From positions 7,809 to 32,702 of the forward strand of contig CAJUNX010000047.1 of NCBI GenBank assembly GCA_910587865.1: a stretch of DNA of 24,894 nt, given 5' to 3'. Both the position numbers and the translations under genes were made by a program. The stretch comes from an uncultured Roseburia sp. GTDB taxonomy: Bacteria > Bacillota > Clostridia > Lachnospirales > Lachnospiraceae. The notes under the pieces were generated by a model that ran no database searches, was not told the origin of the DNA, and worked only from the letters and a program-made list of their open reading frames with translations. How positions within the stretch are numbered: the stretch's first letter is position 1; the number at the start of each line of letters is the position of its first letter. Shown here one piece after another: positions 13,971 through 20,313 of the stretch.

Positions 13971-15523
13971 CAGATAATCCGAAACGCCTTCGCGTACGCC
14001 ATATGAAACGAGTACTCCCCGTCCCGGCTTACCTCGGGCTGCATATTGGCATAATTGCGTTCTTTGTAGGACCAGAACATCTTCGGATGCTCCCTTCCGT
14101 AGTCCCACACTTTATAACAGATGATATTGGTGTCATACAAAAGCTGCAGCGCTTCGTTCGCCGACTGCATAAACGGAGGGATCTCCTTGCCGAGTTTCCT
14201 GATATACTCAATATATTCCAGATGCTTCTCCTCAAACAACTGATGGTCAAAATTACGGCATCCGGCAAAATAGTCAAAAAACAAAATAAACGTCGCGTAC
14301 TCCGTTTCATTCATATAGATCAGCATATAATCCTTGAGCTCACTTTTGAGATAAATGGAATAATTCGCCATCATTTTCTCAAAATCCTCATGCCGGAAAC
14401 ACTGACCGGACGTCGCCTCAACCATCTCGTTTAACATGGTAAGGATGTCTCTCGGCTTATACAGGGAATACCGCAGAAATTCAATAAACGGATTGTCGGG
14501 TTTTTTATTTCGCCCGGGGTATTCCAGCTGATACGGAAAATACGCATTCCAGCATTTTCCGAATTCATACCTCATGTCCTGCTGTTTGCTGAAATATCCG
14601 TCTGCAATCCGAAACAGCTTGGAACTGACATAATTGCGGTAGGTTGTCACCCAGTCCAGCAGAACCGAATTGCCCCGAAGCTTCTGGTTCATATTATGGA
14701 TCGGCATTTTGTACATGATATCCGGCCGCACGAGGAGCATCACCTTGATGCCTTTTTCCCGCAGAATCGAATAATTCATCTCAAGAACCGCATTGACCAG
14801 TCCGGTCAGACATTCAAAATACTGCCCGTTGTCAATCTCCCTCGGTCTGGCGTCGATCCCGTCAATAAAGAGAATCACCGGCTTTTTTAAGTCCAGCGAC
14901 TGAAAGGCCCGCTCAAATCCGTCCCGGATCTTAAGCAGGCTGACCTGATAGCTCTGCTCTTCGTATTTCTTTGTCTTTTCATGCTCCTTCGCCGGACTGA
15001 CCGTAAACACGCCGTGCTCAAGCATCGCGTTGATGGAATTGGTCGCCTTATCCACAAATTCCATCGCATTGACCAGTTCCGGCTTAAAGGCATCGCTGTA
15101 AAACTGCCGGATCGCCTGCGTCAGCTGCCGGTACTTTAAACTCTGCAGCAGAGACTCTCCGCCCTCACGGCGGATCTCCTCCGCGAGAATCAGATACAGG
15201 ATATTGATCCATATATCCTTATAACTGGACAATTCGAGCGCTTTCTGACGTTTCATATTCAGAAATTTCTGATACAAGGTGTTTTCTACAAGTGTAATGA
15301 AACCAAAATATTCCTGTGTCCGGCTCTGTGACATATATACCGAATAAGCCGTCTTTCCGGAACCCTTTTCCCCGATGAGAAAATACTTGTCTGGCTTTTT
15401 AATCTCATCTATGATCTCATCCACAAGGAAAATCTTTTCGAATAATTCCCGATCTTCCCCGGATGCGATATAATAATCATACGCATCGCCTTTTACCTGA
15501 CGCAGCTCCTGGATCTTTTTCAT
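13970..15523 (-). CDS. Orphan P-loop ATPase, probably Sll1717-like
   Basis: The 517-residue protein has a Walker A motif GEKGSGKT (51-58) after KYFLI. Walker B is VILFIDGID (216-224), and VMLLVRPDI (261-269) may carry a sensor Arg. The region 225-460 is mostly helical, and the end (YGREHPKMFWSYKERNYANM) may be a winged-helix-like domain. The overall layout recalls the Sll1717-type P-loop ATPases, but this is from memory. The start at 15521-15523 has AGGAGG 11 bases upstream; the longer frame to 15568 lacks a ribosome site. The gene is visibly lower in GC than its neighbours, which suggests transfer. There is no partner gene. A role in defence or signalling is possible, but nothing in the window proves it. 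Confidence 0.8.
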   Translation of the reverse strand: MKKIQELRQVKGDAYDYYIASGEDRELFEKIFLVDEIIDEIKKPDKYFLIGEKGSGKTAYSVYMSQSRTQEYFGFITLVENTLYQKFLNMKRQKALELSSYKDIWINILYLILAEEIRREGGESLLQSLKYRQLTQAIRQFYSDAFKPELVNAMEFVDKATNSINAMLEHGVFTVSPAKEHEKTKKYEEQSYQVSLLKIRDGFERAFQSLDLKKPVILFIDGIDARPREIDNGQYFECLTGLVNAVLEMNYSILREKGIKVMLLVRPDIMYKMPIHNMNQKLRGNSVLLDWVTTYRNYVSSKLFRIADGYFSKQQDMRYEFGKCWNAYFPYQLEYPGRNKKPDNPFIEFLRYSLYKPRDILTMLNEMVEATSGQCFRHEDFEKMMANYSIYLKSELKDYMLIYMNETEYATFILFFDYFAGCRNFDHQLFEEKHLEYIEYIRKLGKEIPPFMQSANEALQLLYDTNIICYKVWDYGREHPKMFWSYKERNYANMQPEVSRDGEYSFHMAYAKAFRII

Positions 15524-15598
15524 GTAAAACAACACCTCCTTCCCCCGAACATACTCTGTCTTAAGCACCCGTTCCCGCAGTCTTACGCGTAAGCTTTT

Positions 15599-16996
15599 TT
15601 ACCACCGGAACTTCTCTGCCAGATACGCCTCGAGCTCCGCGATCTTCACGCGCTCCTGCTCCATCGTATCACGGTCGCGCACGGTCACAGCGCCGTCCGT
15701 CTCCGACTCAAAATCATAGGTCACGCAGAACGGCGTGCCGATCTCATCCTGTCTGCGGTAGCGCTTGCCGATATTTCCCCTGTCGTCAAACTCACAGTTA
15801 TAGGTCTTTGAGAGCTGCGCGAATACCTTTTCCGCACCCTCGTTTAACTTCTTTGACAGCGGCAGCACACCGACCTTCACCGGTGCGAGAGCCGGATGGA
15901 AATGAAGCACGGTCCGCATATCCGGCTTCTCCTCCGTACCGATGTTCTCCTCATCATATGCCGCACATAAAAACGCCAGAACCACGCGGTCCGCGCCGAG
16001 TGACGGCTCGATGACATACGGTACATACCGCTCGTTTTTCACCTCGTCAAAATAGGTCAGATCCTGACCCGACGTCTCCTGATGGCGGGAGAGATCGTAA
16101 TCCGTGCGGTCCGCAATGCCCCACAGCTCACCCCAGCCGAACGGGAAGAGGAACTCGATGTCCGTCGTCCCCTTGCTGTAAAAGCTAAGCTCCTCCGGAT
16201 CGTGATCGCGCAGGCGCATCTCCTCCTCCTTCATGCCGAGCGAGAGCAGCCAGTCGCGGCAAAACCCTCTCCAGTACTGAAACCACTCGAGATCCGTCCC
16301 CGGTTCGCAGAAAAACTCGAGCTCCATCTGCTCAAACTCACGCGTGCGGAAGGTAAAATTCCCCGGCGTGATCTCGTTTCGGAACGATTTGCCGATCTGG
16401 CCGATGCCGAACGGGATCTTTTTGCGCGAAGTCCGCTGTACGTTTTTAAAATTCACAAAAATACCCTGCGCCGTCTCCGGACGCAGATACACGGTGTTCT
16501 TCGCATCCTCCGTCACACCCTGAAATGTTTTAAACATCAGGTTGAACTGACGGATATCGGTAAAATTATGTTTGCCGCAGGACGGGCAGGGGATCTGATT
16601 CTCCTCGATAAAATCGCGCATCTCCTCCTGTGTCCAGCCGTCCACGGACCCTTTTAACGTAATCTGCTTCTCCTCCGCAAAATCCTCGATGATTTTGTCC
16701 GCGCGGAAACGCTCATGGCATTCCCGGCAGTCCATCAGAGGATCCGAAAAACCGCCCAGATGGCCCGACGCCACCCAGGTCTGCGGATTCATCAGAATCG
16801 CACAGTCGACACCCACATTGTACGGGTTCTCCTGGATAAACTTCTGCCACCATGCCCGCTTGACATTATTTTTTAACTCCACGCCGAGATTTCCGTAATC
16901 CCAGGTATTCGCCAGTCCGCCGTAAATCTCGGAACCCGGATATACAAACCCTCTCGACTTTGCCAAAGCTACGATTTTTTCCATTGACTTTTCCAT
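15599..16996 (-). CDS. glyQS: Glycyl-tRNA synthetase, single-chain type
   Basis: This class II synthetase charges tRNA-Gly. It is the homodimeric form used by many Firmicutes, not the alpha2-beta2 form of E. coli. The 465-residue product begins VALAKSRGFVYPGSEIYGG. It has CPSCGKHNFTDIR, the motif 2 region RNEITPGNFTFRTREFEQME, and near the end VIEPSLGADR. The ATG at 16994-16996 has a GAGGAAG ribosome site; ATG 16982-16984 lacks one, and the longer frame to 17062 adds nonconserved residues. It follows the lipoprotein gene by 107 bases. No T-box fits in that space. A GGCGCTG/CAGCGCC hairpin (17065-17082) lies between the genes. Confidence 0.97.
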   Translation of the reverse strand: MEKSMEKIVALAKSRGFVYPGSEIYGGLANTWDYGNLGVELKNNVKRAWWQKFIQENPYNVGVDCAILMNPQTWVASGHLGGFSDPLMDCRECHERFRADKIIEDFAEEKQITLKGSVDGWTQEEMRDFIEENQIPCPSCGKHNFTDIRQFNLMFKTFQGVTEDAKNTVYLRPETAQGIFVNFKNVQRTSRKKIPFGIGQIGKSFRNEITPGNFTFRTREFEQMELEFFCEPGTDLEWFQYWRGFCRDWLLSLGMKEEEMRLRDHDPEELSFYSKGTTDIEFLFPFGWGELWGIADRTDYDLSRHQETSGQDLTYFDEVKNERYVPYVIEPSLGADRVVLAFLCAAYDEENIGTEEKPDMRTVLHFHPALAPVKVGVLPLSKKLNEGAEKVFAQLSKTYNCEFDDRGNIGKRYRRQDEIGTPFCVTYDFESETDGAVTVRDRDTMEQERVKIAELEAYLAEKFRW

Positions 16997-17103
16997 GCTC
17001 TTCCTCTTTTCTGCACTATTTTCCCCGGCTGCCCCGGACGGCAGCGCTGCTCTCACTGACACACGGCGCTGCGCACAGCGCCCTCACGGCTTATGATGCC
17101 GCA

Positions 17104-18000
17104 TTAACGGTACACGATAAACGTGTATACCTCCGTACTTCTCCCCTGCTCTGACGCGCCAAAGGCATCCGCTCCGCCCTGCGTCCCCGAGGTATCGGCG
17201 TCGATCACCATACCGGCCTGCGTGCTGTCCTCAGACGACACGCTGCTGTCCCCGTCATCCGTCTCATCCACGCTGCCATCCGATCCGTCTTCCCCGGCAG
17301 CCGCATCCTCCGTCGCATCCACGGCGTTGCCGTCATCCGCAGAGGACGGTTCCTCTGTGGACGGCACGCTTCCCGCCGGTCCGCCGGCAGCAGTTCCCGT
17401 CGCCGCCGGCGCGTCACCCAGGTAATATTCCGGGCGGATCGATACGCCGTCCGGCCCCGTTAAGCTCACATTCTGGCAGGAGACATAGCAGATCTCCCCC
17501 TCCACGCGCACATCCAGGTTCGCCCGGATGATCACGACATTCATCTCGTTCTCCGTGTAGATCTCCTGCTTGGTCGCCTCTCCTGTGACCGTCCCGTTCT
17601 CCACCTTCGCGAACGTCCCGTCAAACACATAGCCGGCAGCCAGCGCGTCCACGATGCGCCCCTGATACATCTCGATCCCGTTATACTGCGCAAAATCCTG
17701 CGCACTCTGACAGGTCAGCCGAAGCTTCGCGATCCCGTCCTCCACCGTCAGATCCTCCAGCTTCACCGTATTCTTCCCGTGCTCGTCCGTGTAGGCTTTG
17801 ATCTCCTCCTCCAGAAAGCCGCGAAGCCCTTCTTCCTCATAAACCCCCTGATCAAACGGCTCCACGTCAAGATACGTCACGACTCCCTTTTTATTCACAT
17901 ATACGACACTCTCGTCCGCATCGGGCACAGCTTCTCCGCAGCCTGCAAGCAGCATGGCAAACAGCAGCAGTCCCGGGATGGCATACAACATTCTCTTCAT
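17104..18000 (-). CDS. Putative lipoprotein with an acidic low-complexity tail
   Basis: The function is not recognised. The 298-residue protein has a lipoprotein signal ending LLAGC, with the lipidated Cys at residue 21, so it should be on the outer face of the membrane. Residues about 30-195 form one domain (VVYVNKKGVVTYLDVEPFD, a helical EEEIKAYTDE segment and strands around MNVVIIRANLDVRVEGEI). From about 195 to 285 the sequence is rich in Ala, Gly, Ser, Asp and Glu, a likely flexible spacer. It ends with STEVYTFIVYR. It has its own promoter and is upstream of glyQS, with which it may be cotranscribed. Confidence 0.8.
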   Translation of the reverse strand: MKRMLYAIPGLLLFAMLLAGCGEAVPDADESVVYVNKKGVVTYLDVEPFDQGVYEEEGLRGFLEEEIKAYTDEHGKNTVKLEDLTVEDGIAKLRLTCQSAQDFAQYNGIEMYQGRIVDALAAGYVFDGTFAKVENGTVTGEATKQEIYTENEMNVVIIRANLDVRVEGEICYVSCQNVSLTGPDGVSIRPEYYLGDAPAATGTAAGGPAGSVPSTEEPSSADDGNAVDATEDAAAGEDGSDGSVDETDDGDSSVSSEDSTQAGMVIDADTSGTQGGADAFGASEQGRSTEVYTFIVYR

Positions 18001-18041
18001 AACCCAGTCTCCATTCTTATGTTCAACAAAATATCGCTGTT

Positions 18042-18070
18042 ATTATACTATTTCCGAATTATGATTTCAA
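18042..18070 (-). promoter_or_regulatory. Promoter of the lipoprotein-glyQS unit
   Basis: TTGAAA (18065-18070) and a perfect TATAAT (18042-18047) with a 17-base spacer on the minus strand, 42 bases upstream of the lipoprotein ATG. The region between it and the recO stop has a CCTTCATGAAGG palindrome (about 18113-18124) but no clear terminator. Confidence 0.85.
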
Positions 18071-18131
18071 CCTGCAAAATGCTCTGAAACGCATCTTTTT
18101 GCGGAAACAGCCCCTTCATGAAGGCCCGGAA

Positions 18132-19058
18132 TCAGGAAAACGCGTCCATCTCTTCCAGGATTTTTAACGATTTGAACGGGTGCCCTGCATACAGCTTCAG
18201 GTATTCCTTTAAAAGATCCGAAAGCTCCTTTAACACCTGACCGCTCACCGCAAAGGTATAAAGCTTTTCGATTTTTGCCGAAATCACATACTGCATCGTA
18301 TATAGAGTGGAATAATTCAGAAAAACGACATCTGTCGCATGATGTGCACAGTCCCCGCAGAGCACACCGCCTTTTTTTACGGAAAAACGAACCGCCGGTT
18401 TTGCTCCCGGCCTGGCAGAAACGCCCTCACTCTCCGCGCTCTCATCCCGGCACGCTCCGGCTCCCGGCACACCCTCAACCGGCTCCGCGGAACCTTCCCG
18501 CACGCTCTCATCCCGGCACGCTCCGGCTCCCGGCACGTTTCCTCCCCGGCACGCGGCCTCCGCGTTCACGCAGTCCTTCCTGCCGCAGGAAATACAGGAA
18601 AATACATTCGGCCCCTCGCCGTTTATCGTAAGCGCCTTCAGCTCAAATACGGCGCGCACGAGCCGGCGGTCCAAAGACGGGTGCAAAAGCGCGCGCAAAG
18701 ACTGATACAAAAGCTTTAACATCTCCCGCTCATCATTGTTTTCCTGACAGTAATACGCCGCAAATTCCAAAAAATAAAAACCGTAATATGTAGTCTGCGG
18801 GTCTGCCGTCAGCTCTCTGAAATAATTCGAGACAGAAGCCCGCGCCACTGTATACGAGCTTCTTCCCTCGAACAGTTCAAATTCTCCGAAGGAAAAAGGA
18901 TTGGTCGCCGCCAGAAGCTGGCTGTTCGGTCGCCTGGCCCCGCGCGCAAACGCCGTAATCTTTCCTCTGTCCTTTGTCAGCAGCATAATCCGCTTGTCAT
19001 ACTCTCCAATCGGCATGGCATGTAAGACCATCCCGGTCACCGTGATATTCTGTCCCAT
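18132..19058 (-). CDS. recO: DNA repair protein RecO with an expanded zinc-finger loop
   Basis: RecO helps load RecA on single-stranded DNA in the RecFOR pathway. The N-terminal OB-fold contains VTGMVLHAMPIGEYDKRIML, followed by GARRPNSQL and the helical YYGFYFLEFAAYYCQE. The zinc site is CISC (155-158) and CGDC (234-237). In usual RecO proteins the two Cys pairs are about 15-25 residues apart. Here they are 75 apart, because of an insertion at about 164-219 with the repeated peptide VPGAGACRDES. The product is 308 residues against about 250 for the family. The start overlaps the yqzL-like gene, and the era-yqzL-recO order is typical of Firmicutes. Confidence 0.95.
   Translation of the reverse strand: MGQNITVTGMVLHAMPIGEYDKRIMLLTKDRGKITAFARGARRPNSQLLAATNPFSFGEFELFEGRSSYTVARASVSNYFRELTADPQTTYYGFYFLEFAAYYCQENNDEREMLKLLYQSLRALLHPSLDRRLVRAVFELKALTINGEGPNVFSCISCGRKDCVNAEAACRGGNVPGAGACRDESVREGSAEPVEGVPGAGACRDESAESEGVSARPGAKPAVRFSVKKGGVLCGDCAHHATDVVFLNYSTLYTMQYVISAKIEKLYTFAVSGQVLKELSDLLKEYLKLYAGHPFKSLKILEEMDAFS
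18438..18536. repeat. In-frame 66-bp-period direct repeat inside recO
   Basis: A 33-base sequence at 18438-18470 recurs exactly at 18504-18536, an offset of 66 bases or 22 codons. On the minus strand it encodes VPGAGACRDES (residues 175-185 and 197-207). It lies between the zinc-binding Cys pairs. Confidence 0.93.
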
Positions 19059-19173
19059 CCGGTCTCTCTTCCCGCTGGTTTCCCTGCTGCAGCCCGCTTG
19101 TCTCCGCAGATTTAAACCGCAAATAATCCGCTACTTTTCCTGATACCAGAAACTCTCTCCAGGCTTCATCCAT
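18997..19173 (-). CDS. yqzL: YqzL-like small protein overlapping recO
   Basis: A 58-residue product. Its first 25 residues (MDEAWREFLVSGKVADYLRFKS) resemble YqzL, the roughly 47-residue protein encoded between era and recO in Bacillus. Residues after about 25 overlap the recO start by 62 bases and look nonconserved, so the C-terminus may be extended. The ATG at 19171-19173 is preferred over 19177-19179 because the GAGG site is 8 bases away from it. The function of the family is not known to me. It may serve mainly to couple translation to recO. Confidence 0.65.
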   Translation of the reverse strand: MDEAWREFLVSGKVADYLRFKSAETSGLQQGNQREERPDGTEYHGDRDGLTCHADWRV

Positions 19174-19241
19174 CGGCATACCCTCACTTTTTCTAAACGC
19201 TTCATCAACCGCTAATGTTAGGGTTTCCTTAAGAATCCGCT

Positions 19242-19270
19242 TCTATACCAGCAAAATATGGCAGTCAGAA
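19242..19270 (-). promoter_or_regulatory. Possible promoter for yqzL-recO
   Basis: On the minus strand TTCTGA (19265-19270), a 17-base spacer and TATAGA (19242-19247) with an extended TGG just before the -10. It lies in the 106-base gap after era. The -35 is weak, so the call depends on the extended -10. Confidence 0.45.
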
Positions 19271-19279
19271 TTCCTTTGA

Positions 19280-20188
19280 TCAGAGTTCTTTTTTGTTGTA
19301 GCCGAAATTTTTAAGCATCGTATCGCTGTCCCGCCAGTCCTTCTGCACCTTCACCCAGAGCTTTAAGTTCACCTTCATGTCTAAAAGCTGCTCGATCTCA
19401 TAGCGCGCATTTGTGCCGATCTTTTTTAACATCGCGCCGCCCTTCCCGATCACGATCCCCTTGTGGGAATCCCGCTCGCAGACAATGGTCGCGTCAATGT
19501 CGGTCAGCTTCTGGCCCTTCCGCTCCTTCATGCGGTCAATGTATACCGCGATCCCGTGCGGCACCTCTTCCTCGAGCGCATGCAGCGCCTTTTCGCGAAT
19601 GATCTCCGCCACAACGGCCCGCTCCGGCTGATCGGTCACCGTGTCCTCGTCATAGAGCATCGGCCCGCACGGCAGATACTGAAAAATCAGGTCTGTCAGC
19701 GTGTCAAGGTTCTGTCCGCGCAGGGCGGACGCGGGTACGATCTCCGCGAACTCGTACACCTTCCGGTAGGTATCGATATAGGAAAGCACCTTCTCCCGCT
19801 CCACCGTATCCACCTTGTTGATGACCAGAATCACCGGGGTCTTTGCATGCTTTAACTGCCCGATAATGTGCTGTTCCCCCGCACCGATATAGTTCGATGG
19901 CTCCACCAGCCAGAGGATCAGATCCACCTCGCCAAGCGTCCGCTCCGCGGCCGTCACCATATATTCTCCCAGTCGGTTTTTCGCCTGATGAATCCCCGGC
20001 GTGTCCACAAACACGATCTGCCCGCGCTCTGTGTCGGTGTACACCGTCTGAATCCGTTTCCTGGTCGTCTGCGGCTTGTTTGACGTGATCGCGATCTTCT
20101 GGCCGATCAGATGATTCATCAGCGTGGATTTGCCCACATTCGGTCTCCCGATAATCGTCACAAATCCGGACTTAAAATTTTCGTTCAT
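19280..20188 (-). CDS. era: GTPase Era
   Basis: Era binds the 3' end of 16S rRNA and is needed for 30S assembly. The 302-residue product has the usual length. GTPase motifs are GRPNVGKS (14-21), KPQTTR (38-43, G2), DTPG (62-65) and NKVD (about 124-127). The C-terminal KH domain is shown by HKGIVIGKGGAMLKKIG. The C-terminus GYNKKEL is typical of clostridial Era. A GAGAGG ribosome site is just upstream of the ATG. It lies 89 bases after the M16C gene; that gap holds a duplicated copy of the peptidase gene's last codons. Confidence 0.98.
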   Translation of the reverse strand: MNENFKSGFVTIIGRPNVGKSTLMNHLIGQKIAITSNKPQTTRKRIQTVYTDTERGQIVFVDTPGIHQAKNRLGEYMVTAAERTLGEVDLILWLVEPSNYIGAGEQHIIGQLKHAKTPVILVINKVDTVEREKVLSYIDTYRKVYEFAEIVPASALRGQNLDTLTDLIFQYLPCGPMLYDEDTVTDQPERAVVAEIIREKALHALEEEVPHGIAVYIDRMKERKGQKLTDIDATIVCERDSHKGIVIGKGGAMLKKIGTNARYEIEQLLDMKVNLKLWVKVQKDWRDSDTMLKNFGYNKKEL

Positions 20189-20200
20189 TCTTTCCTCTCA

Positions 20201-20313
20201 TTCCGCCGCGTCACGCAGCTTTTCTCCGCACAGATTTCCGGCGCCATAAACATTTTTTCCGCCGCGCCGCGCAGCTTTTATCCGCACAGATTCTCCAGTG
20301 CCATAAACATTCC
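20201..20313. repeat. 56/57-bp tandem duplication of the 3' end of the M16C gene
   Basis: Copy A (20201-20256) and copy B (20257-20313) both contain ttccgccgcg, gcagctttt, tccgcacagatt and gccataaacatt, with a handful of mismatches and one indel. Copy B contains the peptidase's last codons and its TAA stop. Copy A lies between that stop and the era ATG and lacks the TAA (TAA-position AAA frame reads GAG). It is a nonfunctional duplicate of the gene end. Confidence 0.92.

Noticed and set aside
15582..15593. CTTACGCGTAAG palindrome after glyQS as a terminator
   Set aside because: The stem could be only four pairs with a tight loop, and on the minus strand it is not followed by T.
17065..17082. 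GGCGCTG/CAGCGCC hairpin as terminator of the lipoprotein gene
   Set aside because: The stem is good, but no T-run follows on the minus strand; it may only protect the message end.
16997..17103. T-box leader for glyQS
   Set aside because: Only 107 bases lie between the lipoprotein stop and glyQS, too short for a T-box plus terminator, and no antiterminator was seen.
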